Assembly: GCA_025403435.1 (NCBI GenBank)
Contig: CM046338.1
Span: 17,669,316-17,733,315, forward strand
DNA length: 64,000 nt
Source of the DNA: Artocarpus heterophyllus
Taxonomy: Eukaryota; Streptophyta; Magnoliopsida; Rosales; Moraceae
Reading direction: 5' to 3'
Within the stretch, counting starts at the first letter, position 1. Every line of letters starts with the position of its first letter. Below, in pieces: positions 24,124-34,160 of the stretch. Below the pieces are notes generated by a model, which worked only from the letters and a program-made list of their open reading frames with translations, was not told the DNA's origin and did no database searches. Made by a program: the position numbers and the translations under genes.

Positions 24124-26089
24124 TGTGACACCCGTTATTCTCCTAACGGGTATTGAGGTAATTAAATTAATTTTTAATGTATAAAAAAAAAATTGCTTCA
24201 TTTAAATTTATTTTATAATATTTATTTTTATCTATTTTTAAATTTTTTAAAATTCTCCTATATTTATTTAGTATGATTACTAAAAAGCCTTAGAACTTCT
24301 AATAAATCTCAAAAATGTCATATTGGCATTATGTGTGTTAAAGTCTTTAGATGAGACATAAGGATATCTTTTCCAACTACTCTTGACCCTCATTTTCTTT
24401 ATTTCCTCCGTGACATGCTTCAACATGTCTCCTCTATAATTGTTTCTATCACTTCTCTTCAAAGACTTCATCTTTTCTTCCTTTCTCTTCCACGGTTCCC
24501 ACACTCTTCTTCTTATTTCTTTGCTGAAGCAAAATACTTAGAGAACTTCTTCAAGGCAGCCATAAAAATCAGCCACCATCACCTCCATTTGAGCAAGAAT
24601 TTCAGTCATACCGAAGTAAAGGAACCTGTTTTGAAGCCATTTCAAGCTTCCAACTAACCATAATCCGAGGTTAGAATCTTATGAACAAATTTAGTCTTTC
24701 ATTTATAAATTTTCTTTTATACTAAAGGATTATTCAAATTTGCGTTCTTAAACCTAAGTATATGTTTGTTGCTATTTTGGAGCATATGTATGAAGTCTAA
24801 GTGTATATGCCCTAGACAGAAAATTTATATTGTTAAACTTTATAATACCTCTATGGGCAGTGGTTATTTCTTGAAATTCTAAGATTAAATTAAAATAAAT
24901 TTTATGAATGTAGTTGTATGTTGTGCTTTAGTTTTAATTGTCCTTATGCACGCCTTAGGATCAATGGAGTATGGAGCTAACGTTAATTGATTCCAGGATT
25001 AAGAGACTGTTGATAAGCTTAAAAGGTAGGGATTCTATTACTCATCTTTTGTGAGGTTTTTATAGAATTAAAATTGATTGTTTTGCCGCAATATATATAT
25101 ATCTATGTTGAACTGATATTATATGATTATCACATATGAAACTATGACATGGACTCGTCTTGTATTGTACGGCGAGGAACATAATGAATTGACACATGTT
25201 ATAAATTGAGAAGCATGGTTAGGAAAATTAACTCTATTAATAATGATTTAATATAGAGAAATTGTGAGACATGAAAAGGGCGACGGTTACGTCCTTGGGC
25301 ATGAATACCCTAAAAGGTAAAGTAGGGGGAAGGCGATGACGCTTCCTTGGGTTGAAAGTCCCAGAACACACTGTACAGGAATCGATTTGGTGAGGACTCG
25401 GGGCTTGATGTCCCCTCACCGGAACACCCTTGGAATGTTTATAGGGTGATCAAGTGCGCCCATTTGGGTTTCGATGAGTTGAGTGATACTCAATTTAACA
25501 TGGATACCTAGAAACAATGATGATTGGTAATATTTGTATAAATGTGTAATTATGACACTTGGTAATGATTAACTACGGTATCCATAAGATGTGATCATAA
25601 TAAACCTCATAATCTGGAATATGATGTAACCTACTAACCATGCAGATTTTAATGTGGTAATGATAGAGGTGAGTAATGGTTTTCTCTACTGAGCATAGTG
25701 TTGCTCATACCCTTATGTTTATATCTTTTCAGGACTCACTAAGTGTGAGGTGGCTACGAGAAATATAGTTGAGGAAGTGATGTAACTATATTACATTGGG
25801 ACTGCTTCAATCGTTGAGAATGTTCTTCATGATAATGTAAGCATCAATTGTTACTTTCTGTGACTGTATTATAATGTGTTGAGGGTTAAAATGATGATGA
25901 CAACAGTTTATATTATTAAATTTAAGGTGCTACATTAAACTGTGGTTTATTTATCGTTTATATTTTTATTTTTGAGTTGAGAGTTTTCATTTAAGTCCCG
26001 GGCAAATTTTATTTTTAAGGTTTTACTTTTATTATTTATTTTTATTTTATCTCATTAAAAACTGTTAACCCCCACATAGGGGCGTTACA
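24124..26089 (+). repeat. 5' LTR of the LOG-carrying element (1966 bp)
   Basis: The ends are TGTGACACCCGTTATTC and TAGGGGCGTTACA. It contains an ACTGAGCATAGTGTTGCTCA stretch near 25699, characteristic of plant gypsy LTRs. Short open frames on both strands recur identically in the other LTR and match no family. Confidence 0.93.
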
Positions 26090-26096
26090 GAATTTT

Positions 26097-26110
26097 TGGT
26101 ATCAGAGCCT
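26097..26110 (+). other. Primer-binding site of the LOG-carrying element
   Basis: TGGTATCAGAGCCT lies 7 bases after the 5' LTR. It exactly matches the plant initiator tRNA-Met 3' complement used by gypsy elements. Confidence 0.92.
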
Positions 26111-27240
26111 AGGTTCGGTTAACCTAGGGAGTGTAGCACCACTTTAAAAAAATATATTTTTGAGATGGTTTTGAAGCTGAATTTTATTGTCATCATCAAA
26201 ATGAACCTTCACATTGATTTATACAGTCTAGAAGGATGTAACATGGAAAGGCCATAGAATGAAAATATCAATAGTTATATGAGTACAATAATTATATAGA
26301 AGGAAAGTATTAATAGTTATGAGGGAATGATAATTATATGGAATGAGTTTATAAGTAGAATGCTTATGAGAGATTCGTATAATATTTGGATCTATAAGCA
26401 TATCTAATTCGTATAAACGATGAGAAATTCGTATAGATACGAGGATTTAAGAGCCTTTTGTCTCGTGAAAAACAATAAGAAATATAAGGCTTGATTTATT
26501 GATTTTAAAGTTTGGCATAGATATGCCAATTTTTCGTAATTGATTCAAACCTAAGTAATGATTATGTGTGGATTCGATGGAGCACATAAGTGTCAATGTC
26601 TTTTCTTAAAAGTTCTATATATTTGAGGAATATGATATAAGTTGGGAATCATGGTATTGAATCTTGAGAGAGATAAATGTTAGACTTTTGGTCTGTTGAG
26701 ACTGTGTAAAGTCTAGAATGCATGAATCTCAAAATTGGAATATTTTGTTACGTACATTGTATTTAAGTGTATCAGTGAATCTTTTGGTTACTTAAGGTTT
26801 TGTTATATGAGGAAATTATATATTGTATAAGTAGAATTGTAGGGATTGTAGATGTTCTTAAGTAGTAACATCAAGTGTCTTTGTTCATTGATATGGTCTA
26901 CGTTGGAAGACGTAAATCATATTGATTTCAAGGTTAGTCGCATTCTAAACCCTTGGTAGTAATGATGATGAATCCATTGATAGGTGTTAAGTATTATCAA
27001 TAACATATGGGTGTATGCATTGTTCAATAAGGTTTTGATTAAAACAAAATTATTTGAGTTGCTGGAAGATTATGTTGTTATGAAATGATTTTAAATACCA
27101 TTCAGGAAGATCCTTGATTGTCGTTAAATTAGATTTGTTGTTCATAGTTAACTTATCTATAGTGGACTTTGAATTGGGTTTAAGATTTATACGAATTGGT
27201 TTTCAATTTTATGTTTGTTATTTAACTCGTTCTAAATGTG
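26111..27240 (+). other. Internal leader region without coding capacity
   Basis: About 1.1 kb of AT-rich DNA follow the primer site, where gag would normally begin. No frame of 60 codons is present. Imperfect short repeats occur, for example AATTCGTATA words around 26377-26440 and GATAATTATATGGAA words around 26290-26345. It looks like degenerate or replaced sequence. Confidence 0.6.
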
Positions 27241-27577
27241 TTAAGGCCCGAAACAACCTGACCATTTTCAACTAAGAACATTTGGGCCTAGTTCAAATCT
27301 TAAATCAGTTTGATTCACACTGTCTCTCCCACGTGGTCTCTATACGTGTCATATACAGTGGTTTAATCATTGTTTACATATACGTTTACTGTGCCTATGA
27401 GCTTATTTCTCTGAGTTCACTTTTTCTCTCTTAATTTGTTATTTTCTCTCTAAATCGCAAATCCTCTTCTTTTTCACTAGAAATTCTTCTTTCCCTCTAA
27501 AAAGAAGAAGGAATTCTAGGATTCTGCAATTTACTATCTTAATTTTTCCTTTCTATTTACTCTTCTTTCATCTCATC
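27241..27577 (+). promoter_or_regulatory. Putative internal promoter and leader before the 173-aa gene
   Basis: There is GGCCC near 27245, a TTTGGGCCTA element near 27291 and a palindromic CCCACGTGG G-box near 27328. A pyrimidine-rich leader (TCTCTCTTAATTTG, TTCTCTCTAAATCGC, CTTCTTTCATCTCATC) runs up to the ATG at 27578. This arrangement is like a plant gene promoter plus 5' UTR, and unlike the AT-rich surroundings. It suggests the cargo has its own promoter, independent of the LTR. No clear TATA box was found, so this is inference from motifs. Confidence 0.4.
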
Positions 27578-28099
27578 ATGGACCCAAAGTACCAACACCT
27601 GAGAAAGTATTTCCCATCACTCTCCCAAAAGATTCTTAGAAAGAAATACAAGGCTAGAATTACTCGGTTGTGGATTCTTATGCGTTTTGGTATCCCTTGT
27701 GATGTGAGAATGTTGATAGAGGGGAAAATCCGTCCGAGTGACTTTAGTCAAGATGTCGGTTTACCAGGAACAGGTACCAGTCGTAGTGCAATGAAAAGAA
27801 GAGCTCGTGCCATCGTGGTCACTTGTAACAAATGTGGAAGACAAAATTGTAACGGTAAATGTACTTCACCTGGTTATATGTCTACGAATAGAGAGGATAA
27901 AATAAGGTTTTGTAGGGATGGACTTTCAAAGGAGAACTTGGATAGCATCCATCCTCCTCTCCACGGTCACCCTAGTGGATATGTTCAAGGAGCTATTTTT
28001 AAACTCTGGCCTAAATTTTATACAGAAAGACAACGCCTCAGGAATATGGTATTTCTAGATCCTGTTTGCCAAGCCATAAGAAAACTGGATGGGGAATAA
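27578..28099 (+). CDS. 173-aa basic cysteine-rich protein, viral nucleic-acid-binding-protein-like
   Basis: An open frame from ATG to TAA, no introns. Residues 1-60 are basic and partly amphipathic. Residues 61-80 hold a Gly-x-Gly-x-Ser stretch then a basic cluster (KRRAR, 73-77). Directly after come four cysteines at 83, 86, 91 and 95 in a CX2CX4CX3C pattern, a likely zinc-binding knuckle. The C-terminal third has no recognised motif. The order Gly/Ser segment, Arg-rich cluster, cysteine knuckle is that of the small cysteine-rich RNA-binding proteins of carlavirus-type plant viruses, several of which suppress RNA silencing. It is not a gag zinc knuckle (CX2CX4HX4C). Homology is suggested by pattern only; another origin is possible. 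It lies 643 bases upstream of the LOG-like frame in the same retrotransposon. Confidence 0.6.
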   Translation: MDPKYQHLRKYFPSLSQKILRKKYKARITRLWILMRFGIPCDVRMLIEGKIRPSDFSQDVGLPGTGTSRSAMKRRARAIVVTCNKCGRQNCNGKCTSPGYMSTNREDKIRFCRDGLSKENLDSIHPPLHGHPSGYVQGAIFKLWPKFYTERQRLRNMVFLDPVCQAIRKLDGE

Positions 28100-28742
28100 G
28101 TCATCGCTCTATAAAGGTTATTTAGTCTTTACTTATTTGAAGCAGTTTTAGCTGATGTTCAACAGTTTGTGTTTTTCTTTTACTCAGAATATTTGCTTTT
28201 GTGTTTGAAATAATTGTGATTATTAGATTGATACAGTAAGTGTTAATATCTTATTTAATTTATGATTTTCTTAAATATATATATAATAAAATATATTATC
28301 TTATCAGACACGTTACATACGGTACAGTAATATGTTTGAATTTTGAAAAGCTTATCCAGATATTTCAAGATTTGTGTCTCAAATTTCAAAAGTTCTACAG
28401 TATTTGTCGTTTATATTAAATTTCTAGACTTGGTGTATATTTGTCAAAAAGTCTACAGTTGTGTCAAGACGGTCTTCTGTCGAATTGTTCTCAATTGTCA
28501 AAAGTTATACAATTAGAGTCTAATCTTTTTCAAAAAGTGAATCAGATTTTCTGTAAACTATCAATCACCTTATCTTACTTTCTTATCCGCACAAGATTTT
28601 GTTTAAATCTTTGGATTACCTTTTCATTACCTACTCGTCTATCTCTTTAGCCCTTTTTGTATATTTCTCATCTTTAAAATCTCATGTAGAACCCGAAGTC
28701 TAAGTGGAGCAGACATTAAGCAACCACTTCTATAAACCAAAT
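28100..28742 (+). other. Spacer between the two cargo genes
   Basis: AT-rich sequence with a TATA-like run (AAATATATATATAATAAAATATA near 28275) that could be a terminator or a second core promoter. A pyrimidine-rich stretch (about 28480-28670) precedes the LOG-like start. No frame is convincing. Confidence 0.4.
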
Positions 28743-29393
28743 ATGTCTACCTCCCAGTCCACGAAGAAAATAAAGAATGTCTGTGTCTTTTGTGGTTCCA
28801 GCCTTGGAAAAGATAAAGCCTATTTAGAAGCTGCAAATCACTTAGGGCAAGTCCTAGCACGCAAGAAGATTAACATAATCTATGGGGGTGGTAGTATAAA
28901 AATGATGGTAAATATGGCACTAGCAGCTAGGTCTAGCGACGCTACTGATGTAAGAATTTGGCCTCATATTCCAGTTGAAGGAAACCTTTGTAAGGAAGCC
29001 ATAGGTAAGGGAGAAGGAGTCAGGAGTATCCCTAAAAATTTTAAAGACATAATCTATAATTCTGATGCTTTTATAGCATTACCTGGTGGTCTAGGTACTC
29101 TTGATGAAATATTTATAGTTGCTTGTGGGCAATTGTTGGGCTTTTATTCCAAACCTTTGGGACTGCTGAACGTAAAGGGTTTTTATGACGGTCTTTTGAA
29201 ATTTCTAGATTACGCTGTGGAAGAAAACATCACTACAGAATCGGAGAGACAAATCTTTGTCACTGCTTCAACAGCTGAGGAATTGATAGATAAAATGCAA
29301 ATCATACATCCAGAATCCGACACTGCAACATCCAAGCTTGAATGGGAAAGGGAAAGCCGGGAGCGGCCAATTGATTTGAATCTCCATCTGTAA
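28743..29393 (+). CDS. LONELY GUY (LOG)-like cytokinin-activating enzyme homologue, intronless, in an LTR element
   Basis: 216 residues, within the 210-225 usual for LOG. LOG enzymes (cytokinin riboside 5'-monophosphate phosphoribohydrolases, cytosolic/nuclear) release active cytokinin bases from nucleotides. Seen here: CVFCGSS at 14-20, YGGGS at 47-51, SDAFIALPGGLGTLDE at 107-122 with the hallmark PGGxGTxxE, and KPLGLLNVKGFYDGLL at 137-152. The start chosen is the first ATG, 28743; an in-frame GTG lies at 28704. Oddities: plant LOG genes have several introns but this frame has none, so it probably derives from an mRNA. The second LOG motif, MHxRK, just before SDAFIALPGG, is replaced by IPKNFK (96-101), removing the conserved active-site arginine. 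The segment 55-100 is poorly conserved. Fold is well supported; catalysis is doubtful. Confidence 0.88.
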   Translation: MSTSQSTKKIKNVCVFCGSSLGKDKAYLEAANHLGQVLARKKINIIYGGGSIKMMVNMALAARSSDATDVRIWPHIPVEGNLCKEAIGKGEGVRSIPKNFKDIIYNSDAFIALPGGLGTLDEIFIVACGQLLGFYSKPLGLLNVKGFYDGLLKFLDYAVEENITTESERQIFVTASTAEELIDKMQIIHPESDTATSKLEWERESRERPIDLNLHL

Positions 29394-30334
29394 TCTTTTT
29401 GTTTTATCTTTGGCATGTAGGCATGTGTGTCCATATTCCGTGTGTTACGAATAACCGTTTGCCTTGTATTCTGTGTTTCTTGTGGTACGTTGTTGTTCAA
29501 TCTTTTAGATTCATTGAGCCTAATGCCGGGATGGCTGGATACGAAGTACTTGATGCTCTCGAAACGCATCCTTCTTAAGGTCCGATCTTTTGTTTATCGA
29601 TGTTTTTGTATCCTATAAGCATGCATGATATGGATAGCTGGTATACGGAGTGCCTTGTACTCTCGAAACGTATCCGTATTATGTTTGTAATGTGTAATAT
29701 TCTGTTAATATTATGTGGAAGTACCAGAGTCAGTTATGGGGATATTCCATATGAAATATGAGTATATTATTTGGGTTGAATATTTGTGTCATGAGGATAG
29801 CTGTTTAATGAAAAATATGTCGGGTATGTTTGCAACTCTGAGATTCCGTTTAATATCTCTATGAGTAAGTTTAATGTATAGTTTTGAATAAAAGTGTTTG
29901 TGATATATGTTTTATGATTATGTTTTAGTTTATTAGTTGAGGTATGAAATCAAATATATTTGACTTTTCCTTACTCAAAAAGGAAAAGGAACCTAAAGAT
30001 GAAGTATATAAAATTTCTCTGGCAATCTCCTTAAATGTGATTGTAAATCACAGTCCATGGACAATGAAGGACTGGAATCATGATATGGTCAATATGTATG
30101 CCTGATCAGATTCTTAGACTATTATACGGTGTTATAAGTTGAAACTTGTCAGAAATACTCTTATTGAGGGATTTAGGAGTAAGATTTATTATGCAAGTAA
30201 ATAAGTGGAAATACGATAACTTAAATTTGGAGGACAAACAACATTAACGGTTTAGACTCGGAATTGGAATCATAATGGAATTAAAATTTTTACTAGTATT
30301 GCTAGAATTGAAATTTCGAGGACGAAATTTCTTT
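29394..30334 (+). other. 3' internal region of the LOG-carrying element
   Basis: No credible gene. Two related stretches about 107 bases apart (GGATACGAAGTACTTGATGC near 29537 and GGTATACGGAGTGCCTTGTA near 29640, each followed by CTCGAAACG(C/T)ATCC) form an imperfect tandem duplication. The last 45 bases carry the Tekay/Del pol-end signature. Confidence 0.6.
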
Positions 30335-30348
30335 AAGGGGGGTAGAGC
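30335..30348 (+). other. Polypurine tract of the LOG-carrying element
   Basis: AAGGGGGGTAGAGC lies directly before the 3' LTR. It is preceded by GAGGACGAAATTTCTTT, which in autonomous Tekay/Del elements encodes the very end of pol. The 3' backbone therefore comes from that lineage. Confidence 0.85.
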
Positions 30349-32313
30349 TGTGACACCCGTTATTCTCCTAACGGGTATTGAGGTAATTAAATTAATTTTT
30401 AATGTATAAAAAAAAATTGCTTCATTTAAATTTATTTTATAATATTTATTTTTATCTATTTTTAAATTTTTTAAAATTCTCCTATATTTATTTAGTATGA
30501 TTACTAAAAAGCCTTAGAACTTCTAATAAATCTCAAAAATGTCATATTGGCATTATGTGTGTTAAAGTCTTTAGATGAGACATAAGGATATCTTTTCCAA
30601 CTACTCTTGACCCTCATTTTCTTTATTTCCTCCGTGACATGCTTCAACATGTCTCCTCTATAATTGTTTCTATCACTTCTCTTCAAAGACTTCATCTTTT
30701 CTTCCTTTCTCTTCCACGGTTCCCACACTCTTCTTCTTATTTCTTTGCTGAAGCAAAATACTTAGAGAACTTCTTCAAGGCAGCCATAAAAATCAGCCAC
30801 CATCACCTCCATTTGAGCAAGAATTTCAGTCATACCGAAGTAAAGGAACCTGTTTTGAAGCCATTTCAAGCTTCCAACTAACCATAATCCGAGGTTAGAA
30901 TCTTATGAACAAATTTAGTCTTTCATTTATAAATTTTCTTTTATACTAAAGGATTATTCAAATTTGCGTTCTTAAACCTAAGTATATGTTTGTTGCTATT
31001 TTGGAGCATATGTATGAAGTCTAAGTGTATATGCCCTAGACAGAAAATTTATATTGTTAAACTTTATAATACCTCTATGGGCAGTGGTTATTTCTTGAAA
31101 TTCTAAGATTAAATTAAAATAAATTTTATGAATGTAGTTGTATGTTGTGCTTTAGTTTTAATTGTCCTTATGCACGCCTTAGGATCAATGGAGTATGGAG
31201 CTAACGTTAATTGATTCCAGGATTAAGAGACTGTTGATAAGCTTAAAAGGTAGGGATTCTATTACTCATCTTTTGTGAGGTTTTTATAGAATTAAAATTG
31301 ATTGTTTTGCCGCAATATATATATATCTATGTTGAACTGATATTATATGATTATCACATATGAAACTATGACATGGACTCGTCTTGTATTGTACGGCGAG
31401 GAACATAATGAATTGACACATGTTATAAATTGAGAAGCATGGTTAGGAAAATTAACTCTATTAATAATGATTTAATATAGAGAAATTGTGAGACATGAAA
31501 AGGGCGACGGTTACGTCCTTGGGCATGAATACCCTAAAAGGTAAAGTAGGGGGAAGGCGATGACGCTTCCTTGGGTTGAAAGTCCCAGAACACACTGTAC
31601 AGGAATCGATTTGGTGAGGACTCGGGGCTTGATGTCCCCTCACCGGAACACCCTTGGAATGTTTATAGGGTGATCAAGTGCGCCCATTTGGGTTTCGATG
31701 AGTTGAGTGATACTCAATTTAACATGGATACCTAGAAACAATGATGATTGGTAATATTTGTATAAATGTGTAATTATGACACTTGGTAATGATTAACTAC
31801 GGTATCCATAAGATGTGATCATAATAAACCTCATAATCTGGAATATGATGTAACCTACTAACCATGCAGATTTTAATGTGGTAATGATAGAGGTGAGTAA
31901 TGGTTTTCTCTACTGAGCATAGTGTTGCTCATACCCTTATGTTTATATCTTTTCAGGACTCACTAAGTGTGAGGTGGCTACGAGAAATATAGTTGAGGAA
32001 GTGATGTAACTATATTACATTGGGACTGCTTCAATCGTTGAGAATGTTCTTCATGATAATGTAAGCATCAATTGTTACTTTCTGTGACTGTATTATAATG
32101 TGTTGAGGGTTAAAATGATGATGACAACAGTTTATATTATTAAATTTAAGGTGCTACATTAAACTGTGGTTTATTTATCGTTTATATTTTTATTTTTGAG
32201 TTGAGAGTTTTCATTTAAGTCCCGGGCAAATTTTATTTTTAAGGTTTTACTTTTATTATTTATTTTTATTTTATCTCATTAAAAACTGTTAACCCCCACA
32301 TAGGGGCGTTACA
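30349..32313 (+). repeat. 3' LTR of the LOG-carrying element (1965 bp)
   Basis: Identical by eye to the 5' LTR except for one A fewer in the A-run near 30410. Confidence 0.93.
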
Positions 32314-32318
32314 CGGGA

Positions 32319-33330
32319 CTACTAAACCACATCATTTCACCAAAATATTACGTCTTGACCAAATGGACATATCCTCGTCACTAAGCATATCAAAAATTCC
32401 TCCATAACTATTCACGTTTCTCTCCTACACTACATGCACGCTCGGAGGTTCCTTTTAGCGAAGCTCTCATCTCCAATGAATCCGGAACCGCAATGAGTCT
32501 CACCCTCAGACGTGACTGTCATCAGGGCTACCCGAGTCTAGTCATAACCCAGTTGGGGCCACTGCAATGCGAGCTTAAATAGCCCATTTCAGCCATTCAC
32601 ATCGCCAGAACAACCGTCATAGACTTGATCACCTCCATTAGCCAACACGTTATCACTTCAGCTTCTGTTAGACAACACCTAAGCTAATGAAAAGAAGCCT
32701 TGACTTTCGTATTTCCACATGTGAATGCCCGCAACAAAAAATCCCCAACAATATTATTTCTTACTTCTTAGTAATTGGGTTAATTCACAATTTACTATAC
32801 ATGGAGAGGTAGTGGCAGGACATGTTTAGAACTACATAAAAAACTATTCAAACCCCAAGTCTTATTATTAATGTTATTTAAACCAAGAATGTATTCAAAT
32901 ATTTTTAAAAATTCTAGAAGCTTTTTTTGGAAATGGTGTTTTTCTATTTTGTACGAAACTATACATATTAATTGTATAGTAGGTTGATTTTTAACTATTT
33001 CCTTCAACTTGAGATTGAATACATAGCATTTATCATATTATGATCATTTTTTACCATTTATATTTATCACATACTTAGTATTTTGGTTGAGAATTTTATC
33101 TAAATTATGTATTATTACTAATTTTAAAGTTTCTAAGTCTCATTTAAAACTACAATATTTTAAGATGATCTTTTATATTTTATGTTAATTTCCACTGATA
33201 TTGATGTTTTCATTTATATTTCTATTAAATTTAAGTATTGATATTTATATAGATATTGATATTTTCATCCTTGCATGGAAGTAGGGGGATAAAGTGTTAG
33301 TCTTTGATCTTTAAACTAATAGACTGTCCT
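32319..33330. other. Right flank of the LOG-carrying element, then AT-rich DNA
   Basis: 32319-32752 is GC-richer and continues the unassigned sequence of 22580-24123, interrupted by the element. It ends near AATCCCCAACA. From 32753 to 33330 the sequence is AT-rich and without a gene. Confidence 0.4.
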
Positions 33331-33334
33331 TTCT

Positions 33335-34160
33335 ACGGTTCGAAGGACTTTTTATTTTTCTATATTCTCCCTAAAAAAAATCACCGACAGATTAAGAAGA
33401 AGAAGAAGAAAAGAAATGAAACCAATAAAAAAACATGTTCAAACCCAACCCACAAAAGCAATTGAGAGATTGCATATCAGATTTTTAAAAGACTTTTTTT
33501 AATATAGGTTTACTTAAACTAGTTTATTTTACAAAGATGGAATCAAATCTTTTACATGCCGGGATTTATTTTGATTATAAGCCTAAACAGATCGTATTGA
33601 TTACATATGATTTGGTTTCTATCAAAAATTCTAAGCTGCCAAAACCACCAAAAAAATAAATTAATAATTTTTTATTTGGTTGGTGGTTCTTCCCTTAATC
33701 CAACCACACTGATCATGGACACCGTCAAGGTCTGCCATTGATATTAGTCTCAACCTTTTCTGTTTCTTTTTTTTTTTTTCCTTTTTTTCGGAATGCTTAG
33801 AAAATTCTAATGAACTAGAGAGCAAGATAAATTTCTTACACCCCCGTTAATATCCAACAACGACAAGCAGATTGTTCCCTGTTGGTAGGATAAAATAGGT
33901 TCCTCATTTAGACGCTTCCTAAAATATATTACCATAACTAAAGCGCAAAAACACACATTGAATACAATCGCCAACCCATTTATGCTCGTCGTATAAATGG
34001 TCACGTACTCTTCGAATCATGCATTTGGTAAATAACTTTAAATTCATAAATTTGAAGCACAAATGATATAAAACTCTTATATATTATAATATAAAACAAA
34101 AAAGATACTGTATTGTAAAGCTCTAATGTACTATAATATTTTAACTCATTTGTATTTGAA
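33335..34160. repeat. Duplicated non-coding block, copy B
   Basis: It aligns with 19455-19670 plus 21080-21720, in the same order and orientation, without the 1.4-kb extra segment of copy A. This gives a direct duplication, 12-14 kb apart. Confidence 0.6.

Larger units (their letters stand above)
24124..32313 (+). mobile_element. Young non-autonomous gypsy-type (Tekay/Del-like) LTR element carrying two cargo genes
   Basis: Total length is 8190 bp with LTRs of 1966 and 1965 bp, perfect target duplication CGGGA (24119-24123 and 32314-32318), primer-binding site, and polypurine tract preceded by the GAGGACGAAATTTCTTTAAGGGGGG signature of Tekay/Del pol ends. The LTRs differ, as far as I can see, only by one A in a homopolymer, so insertion is very recent. 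The 4.26-kb internal region has no gag, protease, RT, RNase H or integrase. It contains two non-retroviral open frames (27578-28099 and 28743-29393). It needs gag and pol from a relative. In class it is a LARD-type element with cargo. Confidence 0.92.

Noticed and set aside
24415..24657. 80-codon frame in the 5' LTR, repeated at 30639-30881, plus 74- and 60-codon frames on the other strand
   Set aside because: They recur only because the LTRs are duplicates. No domain or initiation context supports coding.
28704..28742. GTG-initiated N-terminal extension of the LOG-like frame (13 residues)
   Set aside because: The codon at 28704 is GTG. The first ATG is 28743, and starting there gives a length typical of LOG proteins.
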